A DNA stretch of 64,000 nucleotides from Phellopilus nigrolimitatus (taxonomy: Eukaryota > Basidiomycota > Agaricomycetes > Hymenochaetales > Hymenochaetaceae), in assembly GCA_021029095.1 (NCBI GenBank), contig JAJOHG010000009.1, positions 62,001 to 126,000 on the forward strand, written 5' to 3'. Below, piece after piece: positions 43,601 to 54,566 of the stretch; position 1 is the stretch's first letter, and each line of letters starts with the position of its first letter. The notes under the pieces were generated by a model, which was given only the letters and a program-made list of their open reading frames with translations, made no database searches and was not told the origin of the DNA. The position numbers and the translations under genes are program-made.

Positions 43601-45109
43601 TAGGAAACGGCTGGTTTAGACTGACCTTTATTACGCCGAAACTAACAAATCGACGAAGGTCAATTCCATGCTTGTGGGTGTCATATTCTTGCATCCATTC
43701 AAAAACTGTGATACCAGGCTTAAGTCGTGAATACAGATGTAAGAGATCCAGCCATTCGGATATTTCTCAGTCTAAGTCGTGTTTGTTGCATTAGGACGAG
43801 CCTTCACGAAATAAAATAATATGTTGAAAGTTAGCTGGTTGCGTCACATAAGGTCCGCATTCGTCTTGCATATGCAGCTCGTTCGCGAGCTATTTAAGCT
43901 GCTACGAGCCTGTAGGAGACATACGCTCGGGTGGCGTGAGAGTGGGGTGTTTGGTGATGTTAGAGCGCGGCCGGTATCTCGCTGTGCTGGCACGCTTCGG
44001 TCCTGGAGCACTTACCCATACGACGTCCTATTGTTCCTCAGCTAGCTCAGATATACACCGGATTCCTAGTGATTGGTGTGATCCCGCGTAATAGCCTTAT
44101 AGAGCCTATTGTCCGCAAGGTCGGACTGTTCTGACTTCATGTGAGGTCCGCGTCTACTGTGTTTGTGAATTGAATTTGTAGTTGACTGGTTTATCAGGAA
44201 GAATCGTCATTCTTAACATCCCCAGAGACATCTCATGGAATTTACGCCATCCTTGAACAGCAGTATGAAGATCTTAACTCGTATTCAGAGACATCCATTC
44301 CCATCGATGAATTCAACTCGATCGAGTTGAAAATCTTCCCTCTACCCGGACCCACCGGAAGTGCACGACTGGTCCGTCCCTATTGCCTTGACCAGCCTCA
44401 AAAGCGTATAGTTGTTGCAGGTCTCCAGGCGCAGCAGCAGCGTACAACATCTGTGCGAGAACGGCTACTTGCGAAGATGGCGAGCGTGAAAGACGTGGGT
44501 GCGCCGCTGTAGGCGTTGGCAACCCACTCGTTTCTCCATTAACGCCATACTCAGTTGTCGCGCCGCTGCTCAGCATGCTCGTTGAGTTCGGTAAATCCCT
44601 GGTAGCAGCAGAGGTTGTACCAGCGAATGCCGTCGCCCGAGGGGGGCATCTTGTGCTCCGGCCCCTTGATATGCCCGCGAGTAGCGCTGCGTGTTTGCCG
44701 TCGATAACTCCTCTACACCAGCGCCGGTACGCGTAGTCAGGGCTGCCGGTGCGTTGTCAATTTCGCGGCGGAATTGATCCAATTACTTCTCCGCTGCGCT
44801 CGCACGGCGCATTGGAGTCGACAGCGTGCGCGTGCGGTCCCCGCCTTCAGGCTGCAAGGCATGACGTCCAGGCCCGGAGGAAGTTGCAGCCGTACCAACC
44901 AGCGATGCGTTCATGTTGCGCGGAGGAGAATGGAGTTTATATTGAAGGCAGCATCTGCGACGTTGGGAGGAGTTGTTGCGCCAGGGCTCTTGGACCCTAC
45001 GAGCGGCGCCACGGGCATCGTAAGACTCTTTCCGCGCCGTCATCCGAAGGACGCAGAGGATGCACGCCGCTCTCGTTCTTTCTCTTTTTCCTTAGTCGCA
45101 ACGGGAATA
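43601..45109. other. 1.5-kb insert between two parts of Hsp70 copy c
   Basis: Hsp70 identity stops at about 45110 (after [10 protein letters not shown]) and resumes at about 43600 (TYADNQPG), with only a few residues missing. The insert shows no clear TIRs. A reverse-strand segment at 44690-44550 reads KMPPSGDGIRWYNLCCYQGF TELNEH (split here), convincing as protein but unassigned. The rest is unrecognised. Confidence 0.5.
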
Positions 45110-45526
45110 AGGACTGGCCAGCGACGTATGCGACGGAGCGTCATGACACCGCCAGCGGTCTCGATACCGAGCCAGAGCAGTGCAACAACGAGGAGGATGA
45201 GGCCCTGAGTCTTCTCGGGCGTGTCGCCGCTAAGGATACCAGCCTGGATAGCAGCGCAGTACACGACAATCTCGTCGGGGTTGACGGACTTCTTTGGTTT
45301 CTTACCGTTTGAAAAGTCTGAGCCGAACTTCATGATACGGGGGATACGGGTAGAACCACCGACGAGGACGACCTCGTGAACGATCCCCGTGTCGATCTTC
45401 GAGTCACGGAGGACTTTCTCGACCGGCTCGAGCGTGCTACGAAAGAGGTCCTGGCAAAGGTCCTTAAACGAGCACAGATGAAGAAGGTATATAAGTTGAC
45501 GCCGTCGAAGAGCGAGTCGATATCCA
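45110..45526 (-). pseudogene. Hsp70 copy c, ATPase part, left of the KDZ insertion
   Basis: [15 protein letters not shown], then out-of-frame [20 protein letters not shown] sequence, [52 protein letters not shown]. It continues directly the segment to the right of the transposon ([11 protein letters not shown] at 58468-58505), giving TTMDIDSLF across the empty site. Several frameshifts. Confidence 0.9.
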
Positions 45527-45660
45527 CACCAGTACCAGCCAGTGCCAGTAGTACCCTGGCCTGTAATTACAGGGGACTGGCAGTACTACAGTCCCCTGTA
45601 ATTACAGGGGGCCTTGCTTGTGCGTGACAAGCGGGGTACGGCCTTTTCGGCATCTTTCGG
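45527..45660. repeat. KDZ left terminal inverted repeat
   Basis: Starts CACCAGTACCAGCCAGTGCC. Holds two CCTGTAATTACAGG palindromes 40 bp apart with GACTGGCAGTACTACAGTC between them, and ends GGCATCTTTCGG. Confidence 0.93.
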
Positions 45661-46001
45661 CTGTGCTGATGGCATACCATATGTAGTAGGGATCTTTGAT
45701 GGATTATCTTTTCGTGTCTCCTACGAAACTTTGCATTGATCCTATTATTAAAAAGAGCTCAACGATTTTCACACAGCCACACCCTTTTTTGGATTTTAGG
45801 TAAGATTGGTCATAATTTTACTAAGCAGCCCTTCGCAACTCCAAATGGCAAAATCACCTAACTTGGTAATTTTGGCTGCCAACTCCCAAAAAAGAGGAAA
45901 CTTCACCTGCATATTGGCATTAGATACATGTAGAGCACCACCTGATCACAGATTCAAACGGATAGGCCAATTTAATCACACCCCCATCCTCTTTCATGAT
46001 T

Positions 46002-46276
46002 TTGGGTGTAGAAAGTCTACGCCCCCCCTAATAAGGAAGACAATTCCCATCACTGTCCTCTATGGGTCAGAAAAGTCTTTGGCCCGCGTAGCGCACGACG
46101 CAGCATTGTTTCGTGGTGTCATCTATAGTATGCTACCAACTCAAATCATCCACAAAAAAATTGTAACTTAGTTTTTGTTTCTCATATATATCTAGGGAAA
46201 AGGCTCGCATAGTTTCACAACAAATTTTGACCTTTTCTGTGTAAACAATGCAGACAAGAACCACATTCCTTTTTTT

Positions 46277-46307
<31 letters not shown>

Positions 46308-46575
46308 GGGCGCAAACTTTTCTGACCCGCCTGTATCTTATGTAGTATTTGTGGCAGGGTTTCTGTTGGACCTAGCACAACCTACATGACGGAAGTGGAA
46401 AGTGAATGGTGAAACCTTGAATTGACTGTGCAGATGTTGTATTTGCATCACATATGTGTTCACACTTAGATATACCTTTTCTCAGATGAATGCGACAATG
46501 TGGGCATGCAGGTGATACATACAGGAACCATCTTCCTTTTTTTGGGGGGAAGGATCATAGACTTTTTACACCCAA
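46002..46575. mobile_element. Decayed MITE L with nested MITE M
   Basis: Ends TTGGGTGTAGAAAGTCTA and inverted TTGGGTGTAAAAAGTCTA. Inside it, 46063-46333 (MITE M) is a decayed relative of MITE F with TA flanks; its right arm has expanded into a T run followed by about 24 G. Both lie inside the KDZ element and so are younger than its arrival, or travelled with it. Confidence 0.8.
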
Positions 46576-46749
46576 CCCCAGAGAGTCCCAGGCGCAGCCT
46601 GGGACTCTCGGCTGGTTTTGATAACACAAGCCCTATTTAGGACCTATTTCTTTTGTTCCTTATTTCTATTATAAGTACATTTATCATAGCTAATTTACGT
46701 ATGCGTATCTGGCACATCCGGCACATTCGGCACGCCAGCACTGGCGCTG

Positions 46750-46966
46750 GACGGAACGCAGCCCAGTTCATCCCGCGATTGTGACCTTCCAACACATACT
46801 CAACGGTTGAGAATGTGTCGAATGTTTCAAAACCACCAGGGGCAGCGTTAGGCGTGTCCTTTCGAGGCCCTGAAATATCCCAGATGCGGACAGTTTGATC
46901 CGTGGAAGACGACACGACCAGCGCAAACTCACTGAACGTCGAGCCCAACCTCGACACCCCGAGCAC
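46750..46966 (-). pseudogene. Coatomer alpha (COPA/Ret1) WD40 fragment
   Basis: [20 protein letters not shown] then [20 protein letters not shown] and [20 protein letters not shown] is the WD repeat and loop of coatomer alpha (DQTVRVWDISGLRKK...VLEGHDRGVNWA). Only about 70 residues are recognisable of a protein of about 1,200. Upstream frames (47570-46970) may hold more but I cannot confirm it. Captured fragment inside the KDZ element. Confidence 0.75.
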
Positions 46967-46969
46967 GGT

Positions 46970-47810
46970 ATTCAGCGCCTCGTGGTCGCCTGCTCACAGC
47001 ACGAGCTCGTCGGAGTCCAGCTCGAGCGGTGGGTCCATCGCGGCGCCCCCGGACGTGCTTCGTGTGTTTGCGCTAGGACTTTGTGCGTTTGCGACGGGAT
47101 TTGCGCTGCCGTGTCGCACGAGGTGGAGGGATATGTTCTTTGCTTGTAGTTGTTGTAAAAATTGAGAGGATGCTGAGTGTCGCCTTCGCAGTGAAGACAA
47201 CAGGGAAGGATGAAGGAAAGACCAAAAAAACGACGCACTGCCTCGACCCAGCTAGCACAGTGGCACGGACAGCGCCCGTACGGCCGCGCAGAGACTACAG
47301 CGCACGGAGACGATCTTCGACATCTTTCCGATGTTGATGAGGCGGATCCTGGCTGGCCACGCATTCAAGTCTTCACCCGATGTGGCACTGCGCAGAGAGC
47401 AGTGGCTGGATCTTGTCAAGGGGGCAGGCATGGCATGGGGGAACATTACATTATATTTCAGGACCCAGAGCACGATGAGCCGCACTTTATTTCAGATCGG
47501 TGCACGATTCGGAACTCGGTGCACCTCCGCAACGTTTCGCGACACAATTGCGGTCTCTGAACATTAAGCACGGCCGCACAGAGAGGGAGAGGGAGGGACA
47601 AAGGAGAGGGAAAGTACGACGACGACGCGACGTAGTCGTTGCCAGGTGGCAACGGGTGGCGCGAGAAAGGAAAAAAGCCTGATTTGGACGGCGATCAACA
47701 GAAAAGGAAGGGATCCGCGCAGAAGCACGGGGTCGATCCCATTCAGAATACAAAGTGTAATGATACAACAAAATGACGAGTAGAATTTAAGTGTAATTAG
47801 TGGGTTCGGT
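46970..47810. other. Unassigned sequence between coatomer fragment and transposase
   Basis: Short frames on both strands. FRDRNCVA near 47560 might be a further degraded coatomer piece. Purine-rich around 47570-47680. No gene recognised. Confidence 0.4.
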
Positions 47811-50800
47811 TATTGACCCCTCACCATCGAAACCCTCGTCGACATCCATAGCCTGCTGAGAGATTTCAGAATCATCGACAGCTTCGCAGGATGATCTTCA
47901 CGCAGACGCGCGCGGAATTTCTTATTTGGTGTCTTCAACGAGGCATCAACGGCTGCGATGCGGTACTGTTCGGGCCAGTCAGTCTTGAGTCCGTTAGAAG
48001 CCAAAAGCTTGTACCAGCGCGTTGCAAATGAAACTGCAAGCTGCTCCCACATGACTGCCTGTTTCTGAGCATAAGCCCGCAGACCGTCCCGGATGACTGC
48101 ACACAGATGTTCATTGTCGCGAAGGGCCGCCTGACCGCGCCACCACGTAGCTTTCCAATCGGAATAGGTGAGCGTCCGTCGCATTTCTTCCACGAGAAGA
48201 ATTTTCTTTTCCTCCCATCGTTCGGCTCGTGCCTGTGATCTTGCCCACTCGCAGCGCATAACTATTACTGGTGATTAACTGAAAGTCATGATAGCAGGTT
48301 TCAGCATACGTACGCAAGGCAAGCTCGTCATCCGAGCAATCATCCTTTGACGCAGTCTCTGAAGTCCATATCCACGAAAGTACTCGCCGACTTTCACTTT
48401 CCTTCGCATTTGCGGTTGCCTTCTTTTTTTTGTGGTGGGGGGCGTCGTCACTTTCTTTACCTGGTCCGCGTACGTCGTTTGCATTGAGCATCGGGAAAAG
48501 CTTATCCCATTGCTTCTCTTCCGGACCCAGAGAGACGAGCGCTGCTTGCGCCGCGCGATAGCGATTTGCGACGCGGTCAATTTTGTCTTGAAAAAGAGTT
48601 AAAACGGAGCGCACTCGTGTCTGTGCTCGCTGGCCAACCATATTGACTTTTTTGAATTGAATCGATGTTGCCCGAATTTTGAGTAAGCGCCGTAGCTCCG
48701 CGAGGGCATCCTCAGCCTGAGCAGCTCGCAGGCGCGTTTCTTTCGCAGTTAGATTGAGCCTCGGTGTAAGGGTCTGGCGAATCGAAATCGGGAGACTAGA
48801 CGGCAGAAGGAGCGGCGGAACGAAAGGATCAATTATTGGGACACTGTCAATAGACGCAGCGGTCAGCGACGGGTCGTGAGGAGGCTCGCCCGAAGAAAGC
48901 AGGCTGGCGACGGTCGGCATGTAGACGAGTTGGATAGTTCTCCATTTCTGGACCTTGCGAACGAGAGCAGTGCGCCGTTCCTGTAGCATAGAGGCTTGGT
49001 TTGGTTGTGGCCGTGTCTTGCAAGCTTGCACAAGAGCAATATAGTATCGACTATTACAATTATTTATAAGATACATTACAATTATTAATAAGATACTTTT
49101 GCGATTGTATAGAATGGTGGTTACTCACCTTTGATCCTCGAGTTCGAGTCCTCGTACAATTAACGCGCTTGGCGACATCTCGTGCGCGAGCGATCCTTCG
49201 CTTTGAGTTATTGATGACTCTTCCTTCGCGAGTTCGAGCCGTACTTTCGCTGTTGATTGCTCTGAGGACACTCAATGAGTTTGTGCATGCGGGAGGAGAG
49301 AGTTAATGAGACAAGCATACCAACAGGAGGATCGGCATAGGGATTTGGTTGATTATGAGGACCGTCTTGCCAAGCGTCGACCATCTTCTGCCATTCATAG
49401 ATGTCCGACGATCCGAAAGTCGCCGTGAAGTTGTCATGTTGCTTGCGATAGATGTTCGACTCCTCGACTGCTTCCTTGGACTTTCGAAATAAGAGCGAGC
49501 CTGCGAGCGCGTTAGAATAAATTGAAAGTAAAAAATAGAAATCTTACCAAATCCTGTTATCTTGTGCCAATTCCAAGCTGACCAGTGGTCGTCTATCGTG
49601 TCATGCCGAAATCCTGGGCCCATCTCTCGAGTACTTGTTGCGATGGGGTTTATGTGAGACCACCCGCGTTCAATCCCTTCACCATCGGTCCGCGCAGACC
49701 ACTTCAAAAAGTTCAAGGAGAACGGCCCTTGGCAGGCCTTCCCGTGTGCGTTAAGATGGAACTTCGGGACAACCGGCGTGAGTACGACGTGCCGATAGGA
49801 CTCTTGCATGTTGGAGGGGTATTCAGAAACGCGACTCGAGAGGTTCTTAATCCATTGGCATGAAATGTCGTACGAGACGAGAAGCCAATTGACGAAGACG
49901 CCCATAATGCTTGCGAGAAAAATATAATCCATGTTCGCGTAACTACAAGGAAAAATTAGTACCCGCAGCAGAAGGGATGTAGCGTAGCGTACCGTTCGCC
50001 CTTCTGAAGATCAGCGACGCCATTCGGACGAACGAGTCCATTACGAGCGCAAATAATCGAACCGACACCAGTGACCGAGTATCCATCGTTTACGCGTGAT
50101 GTCGCGCGCTCAATTGCTTGAAAGGTCGAGTCACACGAGTTCCACTGAAATATAGTTGAGTTGAAATGTATCCGTAAATCGCAGTTGCTAACGTAACTCA
50201 ATTTTTGCAGGATGTTTCGCCACTTCTTCTTTATGAGCCTTATCTTCGACAAAATAGGCCCATCCCGGCCCTAGCTCGGGATCCTTTGCGCCGCGATCCT
50301 TCATCTTCAGCCTGAAGTTAGCGTCGACAGCAAGAATTAGCCTGTATAGCCATCTTATATAAATTTGTTTCATTAGTCACGAAGTGAAGACAGTATTAAT
50401 TGCAATACACCTACGATTGATTTGAACTATCCCATCCATCAGGAAGATTTTTCCCTGGATGCGGACAGGCTGGACATTCGAGAGTCAGTTGACCTGATCG
50501 AGTCGCACCGACACCCGCTGGATCGTGCCCACGGCCCGTGCGCTTAACCAATATCAAGTGCCTATATATTCGCGTGACCCGGAGGAATTCATCGTATCTT
50601 TTCTATAGGGTCGTCAGGAGCTTGTCCGAGGATATTCGAGCAAGCAACTTACCGGATACCCTCTGACCCCGGTGTTGTCGCTTCGATTCATAAGGCCTAC
50701 GTAAAAGTCGTGCGCGGACAGTTTTCCTTGTAGTGTGAGCTCGTGGAAAAGGTCGAGAGTTTCGAAGGTGAAAACGGTGCTCGGATTGTCTTGAGAAGCG

Positions 50801-51783
50801 GGAAACCAGCGAGCGCGCAGGGTTTGGTTGCGCCTTTGCCAATCTCTCGAGTTCGTCTTACAGCCGCAAAAGCGGACGCTCACGACGTGAAAGCCGTTTA
50901 TATGGATAACAACCATATCAAACGGAGCGGCAGGGTGCTTGCACGGTCCACCGCGGTGATTGAGTTCGACAGTCAGCCCGAGCATGCGGAGGCTGTCTTT
51001 CTCCCAGAACGATCTGTTCCATTTCTTTAAAGTTTTTTTGTCTTCAATAAGTAGCTTCGATGACAGTTCACTGTCAAACGTACCTCAATCGCGTGAAGAG
51101 GGTGACATTGATGAGCCACGAGAAGACAGGTTTTGCAGAACACAGGAAGTCCGAAACAGTCGAGACATCGGTGTGTGATACCTGCAGAAACGCACGCTGG
51201 ACACTTATCTTCACCACTCGCAAATTCGCCACGTCCGTCATGGCGAATCAGCTCATCAAGATATTCCGGTCGAAAAGGGAGCCATCTTGTGAGCTCTTTC
51301 GCCTGAGAGTCGGCAGTTTGATTAACGGCGGTCACAATTAAGTTAAAAAACGCTTACCCGCTCCCTTTTTACCTTCTCAGTAACCTCTTTGTCCACCGGT
51401 TCGTCATTGTCAACATCGTCGTCACCGTCATTGTGGTTGATGGAGGCAAATTTAATGTTGTCGCCATCATTTCCGATGGTGTTGCTATCGCCGGGGAAAA
51501 AATCCGGATCGTCCATATCGGCAGTAAACGCATAGTTGATAGGGAATGAGGGTTGGCCACTGGGAACGACATCGTCTAGGAATGTGCTGACCGATCCGAG
51601 TCCACGCCTTGTCTCGGTGAGTGTCGCGAAATGTGCCGTTGACACTTCTTGTGTCTCATCTTCGCTGTCGCTGACAAAGTCCTCGGCATCAGAGGACAGT
51701 ACGAACTCTGTAAAACGCGGGCTGGAGTCGTCTTTTTTGCGTTTGAACATTTTACGGATGGAAAGCAGGGAGGGCCGACACAC
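47811..51783 (-). CDS. KDZ transposase with N-terminal CxC2 cysteine cluster
   Basis: Multi-exon reverse-strand gene. Exons 51783-51358, 51302-51084, 51024-50653 and 50602-50416 (phase 2) join in frame with introns of 55, 59, 50 and about 62 nt. CxC2 domain: CPACVSAGITHRCLDCFG, CKTCLLVAHQCHPLHAIE, VELNHRGGPCKHPA, VVIHINGFHVVSVRFCGC, TGVRGYP. Transposase core: LVKRTGRGHDPAGVGATRSG, CPACPHPGKNLPDGW, LILAVDANFRLKMKDRG (first candidate Asp), VSYDISCQWIKNL (second Asp) and ARTDGEGIERGWSHINPIAT (Glu). The C-terminal coiled region (49020-48290) and final exon (48256-47811; MRCEWARSQARAERWEEKK) follow. Start may be 51783 or the inner Met at 51750. It cuts and rejoins the element's DNA by a DDE mechanism. 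No certain inactivating stop is seen, but joints near 50190-50150 and 49300-49050 are unresolved, the latter holding a SINE-like insert. Possibly active. Confidence 0.92.
49085..49170 (+). other. tRNA-derived SINE-like insert in the transposase gene
   Basis: GATTGTATAGAATGGTGGTT (weak A-box) is followed at tRNA-like spacing by CTCGAGTTCGAGTCCTCG (perfect B-box core GTTCGAGTC) and TACAATT, which could pair with the 5' GATTGTA. Similar to the sequence at 63586-63650. Lies where the transposase reading frame is interrupted or in an intron. Confidence 0.45.
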
Positions 51784-52955
51784 TTACACTTTATAACATG
51801 ACACGTAGAGAGTGTGAAAAGCGTGAAGAAAAAGAATGTGTAAGTCGATCACTTAGGAAGCGACGATCATTGAGGTCGAAGCTCCGACTATGCAGTGACG
51901 TCAAAGTCTCTTACAACTTCCGAAAATTCATTCATTGAGCTCGAAGTACTTCTTTCCTGTGAGTTTTTGTTCATCTGTCTACCGCTTTACATTATTGACT
52001 ACGCATGTAGAGCCTCATGACCCAAACACGGCATGCAAGGCGAGGCAAAAACGAGGCAAAAAGAGTGTGCTCCGCTCGAGAGTGCAGGTCATCAAAACGC
52101 AGCCAGCGGCTTATAGTCATTTCTGTTGTGTAGTAATGTCGATAGACTCGCCGACGTACTTTTTTTGTATGTATTACTTCCAGTATAATCATTAATTACT
52201 TCAGCACACCTAATCCTCTCAGTCCGCCGATCAGCACATGCATACTTGTCACCCAACACGTTGCTTCCACTCTCCAGCTTCATCTTCGCCGTAATATCGA
52301 AGAAACTTGAGCAAATCGTGTTGCCAGATATCGCACTTCATCTTCTGTTACGTCGTAGGGAACTACAAGAATCCTGCGGAACAGATGCAGAGGCGACAAA
52401 AGTGCTGCTTAACGAACGTTTCTTGGTGCTTCCGAAAAGTGATTCTAACTTCACCATTTGTATGGGCGGATCCACAGGAGCATAGCGCAGAGAGAATAGA
52501 GATATCCTCATTGACAAACGAGCATGCAGCATTATCTTCATATGAATCTGCATTTGCTACTCGGAACAATACTGCTGGAAGTTATTCTTTGACTAGAACA
52601 GGTCAATCATCACAACATGTCTACCCCATTTTCCTTTAAGCAGAAAATCTGAAGTGATTAATCTCACTGAGGACAAGAATATTGGTCAAACAGACAACTA
52701 AAGAAGCGTGCCGAAGACGAACCATAGCGTTCATACCGCAAACTATTCTGTTGACACGGCCTTTCTTTGAAAGCAAATCACCTCTAGATACATTCAATTC
52801 TCTTCCCTAGGTTATCTGGCGAACTTCGCTCAGATTGGTTTTAAGCCATCATTGTACTACCTCCCTCTAATACTTATCCGATGTGGGCGCAATGAGACCC
52901 AGCAGTCGATGCTGTTTTGTGACAGCTACCGGGTTCACTCAGGAATGAAACGGGA
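51784..52955. other. Spacer between transposase and viroplasmin-domain gene
   Basis: Contains the transposase promoter side and the 3' side of the next gene. Short ORFs only; a + frame at 52246-52485 is not recognised. Confidence 0.5.
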
Positions 52956-54189
52956 TCACCATTGAACCCAGTTCAGAGAATTGTCATCGTCATTCCAGAT
53001 GTGCTTCTAAGTAAGGCAATGATATGAGCTTAGAACGCTTCATAAAGACGAAAGCACTTACAGTGAACAACTTGTTATTGGTGTCAGGGTGCAACTCGAC
53101 GAGGCCGTAATCGTGCGCGAGCTCGAACTCGTTCTGTGCTTCCTCGTACGTGTCAAAAGTTTGATAGATGGCTGCCCTATCTTGGTCGACATAGTAATTG
53201 ACTTCCGCCCTAATGTACTTGCATGAGTTTTGCTTTAAATTAATTGTATTTCAATATAACGACTTACCATTGCGAGAAGACTCCAATACGTATCGCGGCC
53301 GTAACGCAGTACCATTTTGACATTCGGTTGGATGGCGCGAGGATGGCATGGTGAGCTTCCGGCAGGACCCTTTCTCCGCGAAGCCGACCTTGAACGTCAG
53401 GCAAAAGATGTACCATTCCGCTGAACCGAGCGTCCTCGAACTCTTCGACAGCGGCCCGAAGAATATCGAAGCTACGTACTGAAGATCCTGGCACACCCAT
53501 TGTGTAATATCCAGCCTCGATCCTATAGCATTTATAAAGAATGAAAGTTAAGCATAAGGACAAAGTCAAAACAATTTGAGAACTTACCACCTATAAAAAA
53601 CACCAACGCGAAGGCCTTTGAGGACGGCGTAGACTTTTCGGCCAGGCGTGGAGTAAGCCGGAAGGAGGACCTGATCCGCGGACGGGAAGACGATGATCGG
53701 CTGTGGCGGTGGAACGGGGATCTCTTGCGGCGATGGAACGACGATCCCCTGCGGCGGTGCATCTTGCGAGGGCGGAGCGGAAGGGGCCGTTTCGAAGGAG
53801 ACAGTGTCGGAAAGCGCGCTTGAGGATATAAGACCGGTGTTTCCGACATTTGACTCCAGCGGCGACGCGGTTTCGCGATTGTGTGCCTCCTCCGAATAGT
53901 CGAGCCTCCGAGAAAACCTCGCCGCGAGCTGATGGATGACCTGGACTGTGACCCGAAGAACGCAAGTGCCCAATGACGAGAGACCTTCGATCAAGTCAAC
54001 GAGGAGAACCACAATATCGGATCCGTTGCCCTGAGCCGCCCTAACCGCTTGGGGAGCCATCCCTCTCAAGCCCTCGCTGCTCCCAGTGTTGGGCGCTCCG
54101 GACTCTCTGCGCGTGGCGGGCTCCTCGGTGAGCGTCGCGGTGCTCTGTCCTGCGTCGGTGTTAACGTCTTCCTCGCGCTTTGTCACCAT
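52956..54189 (-). CDS. Protein with two RNase H1 N-terminal (viroplasmin-like) domains, 351 aa
   Basis: Four exons, 54189-53588, 53522-53268, 53209-53062 and 53006-52956, total 1,056 nt, frame kept. The first 180 residues are disordered with one hydrophobic stretch (SDIVVLLVDLIEGLSSLGTC, about residues 57-76) and a Pro-rich end. Domain 1: KVYAVLKGLRVGVFYRWIEA then VRSFDILRAAVEEF. Domain 2: KWYCVTAAIRIGVFSQWAEV then IYQTFDTYEEAQNEFELAHD. Each has the [WY]Y[AV]V..G...G[VI][FY]..W...Y...FxTxxEA signature of the fold that binds RNA/DNA hybrid or dsRNA in RNase H1 and forms the caulimovirus viroplasmin core. Both Trp-end strands are split at the same place by an intron, which suggests internal duplication. 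No RNase H catalytic domain follows. Ends WNDDDNSLNWVQW. It lies inside the KDZ element next to the transposase; a role in handling nucleic acid during transposition is inference. Confidence 0.85.
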
Positions 54190-54566
54190 AGCCTTGATAA
54201 CGCGATATTAGCACGTTAACCATTCATATTCAGAGATCTGCGCTTACCCTGTCTTATCTGCGAGATTAAACTTCCTAAGACAAATATGAGCTCTGATAAG
54301 TTGAGGACCGGAGAGAAAGAGGCTGAGGGACGTACCAGCTGTTCAAACGACGCGACCAGCTCGTGGTCTGGGGCAAGCAATGTTGAAGAGGGAGAAGAGA
54401 CGGTAAAAGTCCCACAGGAATCCAAGCAAATATAAACAAAGCCTCAAAGCACGTCTATTAATGTCTTAAAGAAATCCAATTGCTTTAAAACGAGCTTACT
54501 TAAGCGTGGCCGCCAAGCATGTATTTCGCTATTCGCGAGCCGTCCTAAATCATTTCTTGGCGAACC
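54190..54566. other. Divergent promoter region between two cargo genes
   Basis: 377 bp between the start codons of the viroplasmin-domain gene (-) and the next gene (+). No certain core promoter motif seen. Confidence 0.5.
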
